Shown here piece after piece: positions 9,121 through 17,500 of a stretch of DNA of 64,000 bases. The position numbers and the translations under genes were made by a program. The notes beneath the pieces were generated by a model, which was not told where the DNA came from, did no database searches, and saw only the letters and a list, made by a program, of their open reading frames with translations. Numbering within the stretch: position 1 is the first letter of the stretch; each line of letters opens with the position of its first letter. Source of the DNA: SKZT01 sp964478625. Lineage in GTDB: Bacteria > Desulfobacterota > Desulfobacteria > Desulfobacterales > SKZT01. The DNA lies in contig CAYZJH010000001.1 of NCBI GenBank assembly GCA_964478625.1, forward strand, positions 1 to 64,000, in the 5' to 3' direction.

Positions 9121-10002
9121 TTACCCTTTTAGGATGATCAGCATGGCTCCGATGACCATAAAAAAAGCGCCTGCCAGTCGAACCATCATATTTTTTTCCC
9201 TAAATAGAAGCCATCCATAAATAACTCCAAAAAGAACGCTGAGACGTTTGACCGATATCATATAAGCTGCTGTGACCATGGAAACGGCAAAACCGTGCAA
9301 TATAATATGGGCGAAAAGGAAACATCCCACCAAAAAACCTTTTGCAGGTTCCTGCAAAAAATTTTTCAGCCTGATTTTTCGGATGACCAAGAAAAAAAGA
9401 ACCATCAGGATGTTGAACACAGAAAAAAATGACACTGAAAAAAACATGGGGGATGAATCCAGAATTGCCGCTTTACCGATCACAGCTGCAAAGGCATACA
9501 AAAATGCCACGATCAACATGATCCAGGAGCCGGTTTCTTTTAAAAAAGATCTAAACGGTCCCAACAGAGTCCTGTTTCCGGACCGCAAATTTAAAATATA
9601 GCTTCCGATACAAATGCAAACAATTCCCCCGATTCCGTAACTATTCGGAGTCTCATTCAAAAAAATGAACCCGGTGAAAATCATAAAAACAGGGGTGAAG
9701 GCCAGATAGGGAAGAGTCAAGGATAATGGGGACATTTTTATGGCCAGCATGTGAAGCAAAAAGGCGATACCATTTAACGGAACGCTTACCAGAAAAGCCC
9801 AAAAAAAAGTGACACTTAACGGCGGAACATGAACCCATGGAAGAACAATCCAGAAAAGTGGAAGGCTGTAAATCAGCTGATAGGCAGACATCTCATAAGG
9901 GCTGAGGTGTGAAAAGAATTTTTTTGCGAAAGCTTCCTGGGAAGAAACCGCCAATGCCGTAAGAATTGAAAATAGCAACCAAAGATGATTATCCGGTATC
10001 AT
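9121..10002 (-). CDS. EamA/DMT-family permease
   Basis: 293 residues with about ten hydrophobic helices arranged as two repeats, the standard architecture of EamA drug/metabolite transporters. The second half has the usual SVKRLSVLFGVIYGWLLFRE segment ahead of the last helices. The family exports or exchanges amino acids, nucleotide sugars and other small metabolites, and the substrate cannot be inferred here. It is transcribed divergently from the yidD-like gene. Confidence 0.85.
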   Translation of the reverse strand: MIPDNHLWLLFSILTALAVSSQEAFAKKFFSHLSPYEMSAYQLIYSLPLFWIVLPWVHVPPLSVTFFWAFLVSVPLNGIAFLLHMLAIKMSPLSLTLPYLAFTPVFMIFTGFIFLNETPNSYGIGGIVCICIGSYILNLRSGNRTLLGPFRSFLKETGSWIMLIVAFLYAFAAVIGKAAILDSSPMFFSVSFFSVFNILMVLFFLVIRKIRLKNFLQEPAKGFLVGCFLFAHIILHGFAVSMVTAAYMISVKRLSVLFGVIYGWLLFREKNMMVRLAGAFFMVIGAMLIILKG

Positions 10003-10123
10003 AAATAAAATCTTAACACGGTTTGGTTCCAGGGTATTTATTTTTTTAAAAAAGGAGTATAGTAATTTTTAAATTTGCCGTCAAAGCCATGAAACAAACC
10101 ATATCAAAAAATAAGTTAAATAA

Positions 10124-10510
10124 ATGACACCCAAAACAAACCGGTTGATCATCATCTTTGCAATCGTCACCATCCTGATACCGATACCCTGTATTGCAGA
10201 TCATCATCGCCATGATCAGGATCACTCCGAAAAAAACCTGTTTCTGTTTCCCATTCATTTCTTTAGAAAATATATATCCGGGGTCGATGGAGACCGTTGC
10301 CCCATGCATCCTTCATGTTCCACCTACAGCCTTGAAGCATTTAAAAAACACGGCGCACTAAAAGGATGGATCATGACATGCGATCGACTCATACGATGCG
10401 GAAGAGATGAAACCAGACTCAGTCCACCTGTTATTGCAAGAGGGAAAACAAGAACCCATGATCCGATAGAACAAAATGACTTTTGGCGGAATAGACCCGG
10501 AGAGCCATGA
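10124..10510 (+). CDS. YidD-family protein with an N-terminal hydrophobic or signal segment
   Basis: 128 residues. The YidD core R-C-P-M-H-P-S-C-S-T-Y-S-L-E-A-F-K-K-H-G lies at about 58-77 and continues as L-K-G-W...RLIRCG, with the family's conserved cysteines. Classical YidD (about 70-85 aa) assists YidC-dependent membrane protein insertion and sits between rnpA and yidC. This copy instead has a 25-residue hydrophobic leader ending ...CIADHH, a His/Asp-rich linker and a C-terminal tail, and is coupled by ATGA to a TPR protein. It may therefore be a paralogue with a different membrane role. Confidence 0.8.
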   Translation: MTPKTNRLIIIFAIVTILIPIPCIADHHRHDQDHSEKNLFLFPIHFFRKYISGVDGDRCPMHPSCSTYSLEAFKKHGALKGWIMTCDRLIRCGRDETRLSPPVIARGKTRTHDPIEQNDFWRNRPGEP

Positions 10511-11463
10511 AAATTAAAATGTTCCATAAATTGCAGGTCTTGGGGATAATCATTTTTTTTCAGTTCACTTTTTGTGGGATACCGGCAGGATATGCCCATG
10601 AAAGAGATTCCGAGGATCTGGTGATCAATCCGGATCAGCAGTATCGGTTTGCCATGGATTATTTTGAGCAAAGCCAATATGGTAAAGCTGTCGCAGAATT
10701 TGAACGTTTTGTGTTTTTCTTTCCGGATCACCAATGGGTTGATGACGCGTGGTATTTTATCGGCCTGTCCAATTTTCAAAGCGGTATGTTCAAAGATGCC
10801 ATCAGACCTTTTTCAGATATTATAGAAAAAAGTAACGATTCGAATCTTATCGTTAAAGCCCATTTTCGTCTGAGCGAGGTATTTGTCAGCCTGGAAGATC
10901 ATCAGACCGCCGTCAGAGTGCTCGACCACCTGGCCGGAACAAACAGCAATCGTGTAATTATAGACGAAGCCCACTACAGGGCCGGATGGATTTATCTTCA
11001 ATTGAATGATGTGGAAAATGCAAGACATCGTTTTCAAATGATCAGCCCGGAAAACCGGAATCTGTTCCGAATGGAAACCATCAATGAAGAACTGAGCCGA
11101 GAAAAATTGTTTCCTGAAAAAAACCCGCGATTGGCCGGTTTTTTATCGATCATACCGGGAGCAGGCTTTGCTTATTGTGAACGGTACCAGGATGCCCTGA
11201 TTGCTTTTTTGCTCAATGCAGGCTTAATTTTAGCCGCTTATGAATCCTTTGACAGCGGAAACGAAGCCTTGGGAGGAGTCATCACCTTTGTCGGCACCGG
11301 CTTTTATGCGGGTAACATTTATGGAGCCGTATCAAGCGCCCACAAATACAACCGCACTTCTCACCAGCGTTTTCTGGAAAATCTCCGTAACAAAACACAG
11401 GTCACTCTTTCCGTAGCACCTGAACGTTCAGGGATTGTATTAGGGTTGAAGGTTGATTTTTAG
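10507..11463 (+). CDS. Secreted TPR protein with a C-terminal TM2-like membrane part
   Basis: 318 residues. A signal peptide (about 1-30, ending near AGYAHE) is followed by three or four TPR-like repeats of the Tol-Pal/BamD sort (for example YRFAMDYFEQSQYGKAVAEF, about 46-65). The C-terminal third has P-G-A-G-F-A-Y-C-E-R-Y-Q-D-A and two hydrophobic stretches, a TM2-domain-like arrangement. Its start overlaps the yidD-like stop by four bases, so the two are translationally coupled. The function is not known; a periplasm-facing assembly factor working with the YidD partner is an inference. Confidence 0.75.
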   Translation: MKIKMFHKLQVLGIIIFFQFTFCGIPAGYAHERDSEDLVINPDQQYRFAMDYFEQSQYGKAVAEFERFVFFFPDHQWVDDAWYFIGLSNFQSGMFKDAIRPFSDIIEKSNDSNLIVKAHFRLSEVFVSLEDHQTAVRVLDHLAGTNSNRVIIDEAHYRAGWIYLQLNDVENARHRFQMISPENRNLFRMETINEELSREKLFPEKNPRLAGFLSIIPGAGFAYCERYQDALIAFLLNAGLILAAYESFDSGNEALGGVITFVGTGFYAGNIYGAVSSAHKYNRTSHQRFLENLRNKTQVTLSVAPERSGIVLGLKVDF

Positions 11464-11467
11464 CAAC

Positions 11468-12610
11468 CTAATACAATTCATATTTCACCACCCGCCCATC
11501 CAAGCCGGCATTTTTCACAGGCTTTTTCCATGAGGGCCTGAGCCCGATATATTTAATCATCTCACGGTTTCCAAAATAGATCACCACCTGTGACCCCTTG
11601 CACTTTTGTTTTAAAAAATCCCCAAACCCTTTGTAAAACTGACCGATATCATCTTCTTTTTTTAATCGGATCCCATAGGGCGGATTGGATAAGATGGTTA
11701 CATTTTCAAGTTCTGAAATATGGTTGAAATCTTTCTGAATGACCTGGATGTTTTCACCGCCGGGAAGGGTTCTGCAATTGGTTTTTGTCGCCCTTACAGC
11801 CCTCCGGTCAATGTCACTCCCTGAAATAAGGCCGGGTAACAGCTTCTTAACCTGACTATCCTCGGTGTGCTTTATTTTTTCCCAAAGTTGTTTTTGAAAA
11901 TCGGGAAGGAAAAAAAAACCGAATTTTTTTCGGAAAAATCCTGCGGGAATCCGGCAAACGTGCATCAAGGCTTCACACAGAAGAGTCCCGGAACCGCACA
12001 TGGGATCATAGAGCGGCATCTGGCCATGCCACCCGGAAAGGGCTATCATTGCGGCTGCAAGAGTCTCCTGCATGGGAGCCTCAACCGTTTCTTTCCGGTA
12101 ACCTCGCCTGTGAAGGGAACCTCCGGAGGTATCCAGACTGACCGTTGCATGTTCTTTCCGAATATGAAGGTTGATCCATACATCGGGATTTAAAGAGTCC
12201 ACATCAGGTCTTTTGCCATATCGGCTTCTGAAAAGGTCCGCAACAGAATCTTTCAAACAAAGTGCCGCAAATTTCGAGTGTCTTAGTTTTTCGTTGGAGG
12301 AAACATTGGCAACAATCCCAAAGGTATGGTCCGGAGAAAATATTGAAGGCCAATCAATTTTTTTTCCCTCCCGGTAAAGATCTTCACGATCCCGGCATTG
12401 AAAAGACACCAAAGGAGCCAACACATGGGAAACCAGTCGCGATTGATAATTGATCGAATACAAGACAGCCGGGTCGGCTGAAAAATAAAAACCCCGAAAA
12501 CCGGGTTCGATTTTCCTTGCCCCGATATGGCTAAGCTCCATAGCAGCTATGGATTCAAATCCGGAGCCCACCTGGGCAAAAAATCGCCTGCTTTTCTGAT
12601 AAACAAACAT
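11468..12610 (-). CDS. rlmL: THUMP-domain 23S rRNA (guanine-N2) methyltransferase, RlmL/RlmK-L N-half type
   Basis: 380 residues. An N-terminal ferredoxin-like/THUMP region (about 1-165) precedes a Rossmann methyltransferase with SAM motif D-P-M-C-G-S-G-T-L (about 203-211) and the amino-methylating catalytic motif S-N-P-P-Y-G (about 310-315). In E. coli RlmL methylates G2445 of 23S rRNA; the single-domain form here lacks the C-terminal RlmK half. It stops four bases from the convergent TPR gene. A tRNA-directed relative such as TrmN/Trm14 remains possible. Confidence 0.85.
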   Translation of the reverse strand: MFVYQKSRRFFAQVGSGFESIAAMELSHIGARKIEPGFRGFYFSADPAVLYSINYQSRLVSHVLAPLVSFQCRDREDLYREGKKIDWPSIFSPDHTFGIVANVSSNEKLRHSKFAALCLKDSVADLFRSRYGKRPDVDSLNPDVWINLHIRKEHATVSLDTSGGSLHRRGYRKETVEAPMQETLAAAMIALSGWHGQMPLYDPMCGSGTLLCEALMHVCRIPAGFFRKKFGFFFLPDFQKQLWEKIKHTEDSQVKKLLPGLISGSDIDRRAVRATKTNCRTLPGGENIQVIQKDFNHISELENVTILSNPPYGIRLKKEDDIGQFYKGFGDFLKQKCKGSQVVIYFGNREMIKYIGLRPSWKKPVKNAGLDGRVVKYELY

Positions 12611-12625
12611 GATCGCTTTCTATCA

Positions 12626-13777
12626 TCATTTTTTCCCCGGAAACATGCAGATAATGGGGATGGTCACAAGCGGCAAAAAGGAAAGACCCGTTAACACCGG
12701 GATTATGGAATAGATATCTGCCAGCTTGCCCACAACAGGTGAAACTGCTCCTCCCAACCCGTAGGCAAAACCCATCATGAGACTGGCGACCATGGAGCGT
12801 CCTCTGGGGGCAATTTTTTGTGCCATGACCACCCCCAGCGGCAATGAGGCCAAAACAGCTCCACCGGCAAGCATGGTACCCAAATATACCCATTTGCCAT
12901 CCATGTTTAAAAAAATCAGAAGGATCGGAGTCATGATCGAATGGGTGAAAATAAAAACCGGTTTAAAACCGATCCGGTCTGAAATATGTCCGGCCACCAA
13001 ACCACTGAAAGTTCCAGCGACGGTAAACAAAGAAAAAATAATCCCCGCAGATACCACAGAAAACCCTTTTTGCACATAAAGCACGGGCATAAAAGTCAAA
13101 AACGATTGTCCGACAACTGCCCGCAAAAACATCACGGTCCAGATCATGGCAATGATTTTCCATGCACTTCCGAGACTTTCTCTGATTGACCCTAAAAAGC
13201 CGAGATGCCGAAGTCCCTCGCTCTGTGGCGAGGGCACGACCACATAAAGATAGGCTGCCGACATCAGCCCGAGAGTCATTGTCAAAGGAAGAGCTTCCAG
13301 ACCAAACCGGGCGGCGTACCAGGTGACAAACAATGGTCCGATCCCGAATGCAAAAGTACCCCCGGTATTGAAAACCGACATGGCAAAACCGGCTTTGGAA
13401 CCGGAATAGACAGGAACCATGCCGGTCACCGACGGATGAAACATGGATGACCCTACAGAACCCAGCGCCGTGGCCAGAAGCAAAGTCCAAAATCCGATGC
13501 TGATTCCTGATAGGGGAACAAAAACCACCGGAAGAAGCAATCCCCAGAGGATAAAACTTCGGGTTTGATACCTGTCTGCAAGGTATCCGACAGAGGGCTG
13601 CACAATAAAAGCCAGAATCCGGCTTACCCCCGCGATAATACCCACTTGCGTAAGGGACAATCCCAACTTTTCAACAAAAAGGGGAAACAGCGGGCTTGTA
13701 AAAGAACTGTAGAAATCACCTGTAAAATGGACCAGAGTCAGGGCAAAAATAACCTTGATATTGGCTTTTGCTTGCAA
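12626..13777 (-). CDS. MFS transporter of the fosmidomycin-resistance (Fsr) type
   Basis: 383 residues with about 12 membrane helices. DFYSSFTSPLFPLFVEKLGL near the N-terminus, GYLADRYQTR between helices 2 and 3, and GSSMFHPSVTG are characteristic of the Fsr branch of the major facilitator superfamily, proton-driven exporters. Start: the only in-frame option before the first helix is TTG at 13777, preceded at some distance by a GGAG; a stop codon lies directly upstream. The rlmL gene follows 15 bp downstream on the same strand, so the two may be co-transcribed. Confidence 0.85.
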   Translation of the reverse strand: MQAKANIKVIFALTLVHFTGDFYSSFTSPLFPLFVEKLGLSLTQVGIIAGVSRILAFIVQPSVGYLADRYQTRSFILWGLLLPVVFVPLSGISIGFWTLLLATALGSVGSSMFHPSVTGMVPVYSGSKAGFAMSVFNTGGTFAFGIGPLFVTWYAARFGLEALPLTMTLGLMSAAYLYVVVPSPQSEGLRHLGFLGSIRESLGSAWKIIAMIWTVMFLRAVVGQSFLTFMPVLYVQKGFSVVSAGIIFSLFTVAGTFSGLVAGHISDRIGFKPVFIFTHSIMTPILLIFLNMDGKWVYLGTMLAGGAVLASLPLGVVMAQKIAPRGRSMVASLMMGFAYGLGGAVSPVVGKLADIYSIIPVLTGLSFLPLVTIPIICMFPGKK

Positions 13778-13863
13778 TTATCGATTCATCTCCGTCGCTT
13801 TCATCCTGAGAAAACCAACCTCTCCATCTACCAGTCGCCAATCTGTTTAACATGAAAATGGCC

Positions 13864-14424
13864 CTATATGACCGCAGGACCGAAAGATCTTTCGTACAGA
13901 TTTTCGATGGCCTTACAGCCGTCTTCGGTTAGATTTCGGGTTCCGGTTCCCACAAAAGTATTGCCCTTGATGATTGGCAGCTCCGGAGTCCATTTGTTGT
14001 TTTGCCATCCAAACCACTGCTTTTGATTCTGATCATACACGCTGATCGGACGGTTAAAAATTTTGGCCAGTTCAACCGCCCAGCCGGTCCCGCCTTTGAC
14101 AGTGTCATCCGGCTGAATCCAACCGATGGCGATGACATAAAAGCCATGATTGACCATATGAAAGATCGACTGAATAACCTTTCGGATCTTATCAACCTTT
14201 GAGAAATTCCGACCCATCCGGGTGGAGACAATCTCCATGCTTACATTTCCTTTATCTAGTTCTTCCGGACTCAAAACCTTAACCCCTCTTGTCCGCTCTA
14301 AATTGTGCCCTTCAAATGAAAAATTAACTTCGGAAATTCCCCATTTTTCAGCAAACCTTCCGAATTCCGACTCAGCTCCCCTGTGTCCTCCACTATATAA
14401 AGTAATCTGAGAACGATCCGTCAT
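13864..14424 (-). CDS. SLOG-like (Rossmann) nucleotide-binding protein
   Basis: 186 residues from the ATG at 14424, which has AAGGAG nine bases upstream; a longer open frame to 14463 lacks such a site. The protein starts with a Y-S-G-G-H-R-G-A-E-S-E loop and later has the G-G-T-G-W-A-V-E-L-A-K segment followed by a strand and VYDQ, the pattern of the SLOG/LOG superfamily that binds nucleotides or nucleotide-like ligands. Members take part in molybdenum cofactor binding, cytokinin-type nucleotide cleavage and anti-phage sensing. The precise role is unknown. It lies in an accessory-looking stretch next to the amphi-Trp gene. Confidence 0.65.
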   Translation of the reverse strand: MTDRSQITLYSGGHRGAESEFGRFAEKWGISEVNFSFEGHNLERTRGVKVLSPEELDKGNVSMEIVSTRMGRNFSKVDKIRKVIQSIFHMVNHGFYVIAIGWIQPDDTVKGGTGWAVELAKIFNRPISVYDQNQKQWFGWQNNKWTPELPIIKGNTFVGTGTRNLTEDGCKAIENLYERSFGPAVI

Positions 14425-14503
14425 TTTCAATTTCTCCTTAAATTCTCTGCGCCTTACCGGCAATTTTTAACTATCACTCCAACAGATACCACAGAAAAAA
14501 ATG

Positions 14504-14529
14504 GCCCGTTGCCATCAAGGACAACGGGC
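14504..14529 (-). terminator. Rho-independent terminator after the amphi-Trp gene
   Basis: GCCCGTTG (14504-14511) pairs perfectly with CAACGGGC (14522-14529) around a 10-base loop. On the minus strand it is followed by ATTTTTTTC. It closes the amphi-Trp transcript before the SLOG-like gene, so the two are probably not co-transcribed by read-through. Confidence 0.8.
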
Positions 14530-14594
14530 TCGATAATAATAAGCCGCTTTTTTTATATTGCAAGCTTGTTTACAAAATTTTCATCCATGATTTT

Positions 14595-14870
14595 TCACGC
14601 CAACTCCAATGGTCCGGAAGATTGATCATCATCAAACCATTTAATCTCGATTTCAAGACTGTGCTGGATACCCTTGCTCTTTTTGTCTTCGTCTTCCACC
14701 TGAATTTCAAGGATCAGATTATGGGGCAAATTCAAGGCGATTTGTTCGCCTGCCTGACGAAGAACAATCCGGCCTTCCTGAATCTTATCAGCGATCTGGT
14801 GAAAAAACTCGCTTACATCCGATCGATTCTTTCGCTCTTCACTTTTGAACAGTTTTATTTCCTTGCCCAT
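14595..14870 (-). CDS. Amphi-Trp domain protein
   Basis: 91 residues from the ATG at 14870, which follows AAGGAGTTAAGC. It contains the small domain that gives the family its name: a helical half (EFFHQIADKIQEGRIVL) and a beta half ending in L-E-I-E-I-K-W, with alternating hydrophobic residues. These proteins are common in sulfate-reducing and other anaerobic bacteria, and their function is not established. It is small, charged and cytosolic. An alternative start at 14918 would add 16 residues but lacks a ribosome site. Confidence 0.75.
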   Translation of the reverse strand: MGKEIKLFKSEERKNRSDVSEFFHQIADKIQEGRIVLRQAGEQIALNLPHNLILEIQVEDEDKKSKGIQHSLEIEIKWFDDDQSSGPLELA

Positions 14871-15017
14871 GCTTAACTCCTTCCTGAAATCCTTATATGA
14901 TTTACACCGCGGAATCACCGGCTCCTGTTAGATTGAGAACACTCCTTCATCTTTTCCAAATAAGATTTGAATCCGTTCATTCTTCTGTTGCCTCACCCTG
15001 ACCGAAAAGCAAAATGT

Positions 15018-15785
15018 TCATACAATTTCGGGGTTCAGTACCTGCATGGCCTCATCACCCATTCCCATGATCAGGATGTTTTTCCTGGTGGCATATTGAA
15101 TGATGTTCTGATCCACATACAAGGAGGCAAGAATCCCGATGATCCTTCGATTGCCGTATTCTGGAAAAAATTGACCAAATTCGTCGAGCCCTGCGATCAG
15201 TTCATCCACATCTCCGGGTCTGAGGCTGCTTTTTGTCTCATTAATCAAGACCACACCAGGGCAAACCAGCAATGCATCGAGTTCAAAGGTGTCCGGCCCT
15301 TTGCGCCTTTTTATCCGAACCCCGAACAACTCCGGTTCTTTACATCCGAATAATTCTTCAGCCACCTTTGGAAGACTTGGCGCCACCAGATCTTCAACCA
15401 ATGTTCCCATTTTGTTGGCCAGCTCACCCCATTTTCGATTCATTTCCCTGCGGTCGCGTTGGGCTTCTTCCTTAAAATCGCGCATCTCATCCTTGAATCC
15501 ACGCATCTCATCCTTGAATTCAAGCATTTCATCCTTGAATCCACACATCTCATCTTTGAATTCGAGCATCTCATCCTTGAATCCACGCATCTCATCCTTG
15601 AATTCGAGCATTTCATCCTTGAATCCACGCATCTCATCCTTGAATTCGCGCATTTCGTCCTTGAATTCGCGCATCTCAAGACTCAGGCGAGCAAGTTCCC
15701 GTTCAGTTTTCAAAGCCTGATAGCTCAGGTCTTTCATGTAATCTTCAAGGCTGTCCACCCTTTGTGCAAGCTGACCGGTTGTCAT
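15018..15785 (-). CDS. Coiled-coil protein with a C-terminal nuclease-like domain (DUF3782-type)
   Basis: 255 residues. Start chosen at ATG 15785 (TGGAGGTAAAC upstream) rather than 15797. Residues about 38-105 are a near-perfect tandem array of heptads with F-K-D-E-M, encoded by the 21-bp repeats listed separately, forming a long coiled coil. The C-terminal part (about 150-255) has E-L-D-A-L-L-V-C-P-G-V-V-L-I-N-E-T-K-S-S, which fits the D...E-x-K core of the PD-(D/E)xK nuclease-like fold seen in DUF3782 proteins. Catalytic activity is unproven. Such genes are typical of accessory regions and vary in repeat number. Confidence 0.75.
   Translation of the reverse strand: MTTGQLAQRVDSLEDYMKDLSYQALKTERELARLSLEMREFKDEMREFKDEMRGFKDEMLEFKDEMRGFKDEMLEFKDEMCGFKDEMLEFKDEMRGFKDEMRDFKEEAQRDRREMNRKWGELANKMGTLVEDLVAPSLPKVAEELFGCKEPELFGVRIKRRKGPDTFELDALLVCPGVVLINETKSSLRPGDVDELIAGLDEFGQFFPEYGNRRIIGILASLYVDQNIIQYATRKNILIMGMGDEAMQVLNPEIV
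15483..15671. repeat. Nine tandem 21-bp repeats inside the coiled-coil gene
   Basis: Nine consecutive 21-bp units starting CATCTCATCCTTGAATYC or a close variant, alternating between a CCACG-type and a TCGAG/TCAAG-type end, so the stronger period is 42 bp. Each unit encodes seven residues, so copy number can change without breaking the frame. A tenth, more diverged unit lies just 5' on the plus strand (AAAATCGCG). Confidence 0.9.
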
Positions 15786-15932
15786 GTTTACCTCCATTCT
15801 TGCGGCGCAGGAAAGTCAGGATTAATTGATGGTATGTTTATTATAATAAGTCGTTTGGCTTTAAGCAATGGAAAACCAGCAATTCTCGGTAAATGATACT
15901 TTTAGAGCTTTAGTTTAAGTTCAGGAGAAGTA

Positions 15933-16689
15933 ATGATTTTACACCATAAAAATGTCCAGATTGCCGGATTAGGTGTAGAATCGATTGAGTACCATCTTGG
16001 CGGAATGTTTCGGGGGAGCTATTAAACCCTGAACGATAACATCATCAATGGCCGGATCAGACGCATAGCAGGAGTCGTTGGGTGCAACAATGCCAGAAAC
16101 CGGCACAATGAGGACCATATTCAGGTGGTCAAAGAACTGATCAAAAACGATGTCATCGTTTTAACCACAGGGTGCAATGGTATAGCTTGTGCCATGGAAG
16201 GCCTTTTAACCCCTGAAACTGCAGAAGCATTCTGCGGTCCCGGACTAAGCGAAGTCTGTGAAACGGTTGGCATTCCTCCTGTGCTCCACATGGGTTCATG
16301 TGCAGATACCAGCCGCATTTTGCTGGCGGCAACAGAAGTGGTCAAAGCCGGAGGACTCGGAAACGATATCAGTGACTTTCCCGTTGCAGGAAGCGCACCT
16401 GAATGGATGAGTGAAAAAGCAATCAGTATCGGGAATTATTTTGTGGCTTCAGGGGTTTATACGGTGTTTGGAGTCACACTTCCGGTATCCGGTGCGCCGG
16501 TTTTTCAAAAATATCTGGTTGAAGAATTTGAAAAAAAAAATGTATGGCGGCATGTGGGACCTGGAAGTTGATCCGGTGCTGCATGGACAAAAAATGATTG
16601 CTCACCTTTACAAAAAACGAAAAGCTCCTGGTATCGACAGGTCGAGAGAAAGGGTTTTGGTCGATATGGCCGACCGCCGCACCATTTAG
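15933..16689 (+). pseudogene. Remnant of carbon monoxide dehydrogenase catalytic subunit (cooS)
   Basis: The C-terminal part of CooS/AcsA is readable in one frame from about 15933. It includes RIAGVVGCNN, TGCNGIACAMEGL, PPVLHMGSCAD, APEWMSEKA and GAPVFQKYL, which carry cluster-ligand cysteines of the family. A TAA codon interrupts the frame at 16023-16025, where the family has K-P-L-N-D. A second break is a frameshift at the A-tract around 16530-16540, after which the end MADRRTI continues in another frame to 16689. The N-terminal two thirds is missing. This is a dead gene fragment, and no other CODH gene is nearby. Confidence 0.88.
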
Positions 16690-16702
16690 AGCGATTTTGA
16701 GA

Positions 16703-16735
16703 CCTCAGGGTTCTCCAGGCCAAAGAATCCTGAGG
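16703..16735. other. Stem-loop after the cooS remnant
   Basis: CCTCAGG (16703-16709) pairs with CCTGAGG (16729-16735), with an inner TTCT/AGAA pairing. There is no T-run on either side, so a terminator role is uncertain. It may have been the 3' hairpin of the former cooS transcript. Confidence 0.4.
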
Positions 16736-16777
16736 CATGGATAATTCAGTTTTCATTAGTTGAAATTGATCACATCT

Positions 16778-17089
16778 TTAACCGACTTCTGGACTGATCA
16801 TTTGCCAAATTGTTATTTGGAGAGGTTCGGCCAGTATTTTATCGGCGATGGACTTGAAATGATTAAGATACGGCATTTCCAGATGGATATCCAGATCTTT
16901 CATTGAAACCCAGTTTTCATAAAGCATGAACTGAGTATTATCATCCGAGCACTGGTGCAAATCGTAATTGATACAACCGGGTTCACTCCTGGTTGGAGCG
17001 ACCAGATTTAAAAGCTCTTGCCTGACTCTTTCCTCCTGGCCCGGCCTGGCTTTGAACATTGCCAAAACACTTACCTGTGTATCCGCCAT
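16778..17089 (-). CDS. Antibiotic biosynthesis monooxygenase (ABM) family protein, YgiN-like
   Basis: 103 residues from ATG 17089 (GAAAGGAGAAAGATC before it). It is a single ABM ferredoxin-like domain: VSVLAMFKARPGQEERVRQEL, then R-S-E-P-G-C-I-N-Y-D-L-H and F-M-L-Y-E-N-W. Family members such as YgiN act on quinols, and others degrade heme or cyclise polyketides; all work as dimers without a metal cofactor. The substrate here is unknown. The open frame extends to 17269, but that part has no homologous content. Confidence 0.82.
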   Translation of the reverse strand: MADTQVSVLAMFKARPGQEERVRQELLNLVAPTRSEPGCINYDLHQCSDDNTQFMLYENWVSMKDLDIHLEMPYLNHFKSIADKILAEPLQITIWQMISPEVG

Positions 17090-17500
17090 GATCTTTCTCC
17101 TTTCAATATTTCGATTGATGGAAATGCCAAGGATTAAAGGGTATTTTCCACAAAGATAAGATGTAGCCTGTACTGGGATGTCTGAACCTATGGCATGAAT
17201 CCTTATGGGTGTCAAGATAAAATCCGAATGCGATAATCCACACTCACCAAGTCCTCCGGATAGATGCAATATCCTCCCTGAACATGGCGATATTCTGGCA
17301 GACCATTAAGTGTCGAACCGTTCAGCTTGTTGACATTCAATCAGCCTATCCATAACTTCATGGCATCGCGAAACGTTGCTGAGCCCAATACGTACCGTTT
17401 CTTGTCATCAATTTTCGGGGCTTATTTTGGGGTGGTAATTCCCCAAAACACCTTCGGGGAATTCGTATGGTTACGGGCGATCCCATCGCGAATATGAGGT
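17090..17500. other. Intergenic gap of 411 bp with two overlapping hairpins and a possible short leader frame
   Basis: Between the divergent ABM and NTT-like genes. TTTTGGGG (17425-17432) pairs with CCCCAAAA (17441-17448), while AATTCCCC (17437-17444) can instead pair with GGGGAATT (17456-17463). The two stems share the CCCC, so only one can form at a time. A 45-codon frame (ATG 17359 to TGA 17496) runs through both and ends four bases before the transporter start. It has no good ribosome site, and I do not count it as a gene. Confidence 0.45.

Noticed and set aside
15459..15896. 145-residue plus-strand frame across the 21-bp repeats
   Set aside because: It is the antisense reading of the coiled-coil repeats; the minus strand has the ribosome site and the C-terminal domain.
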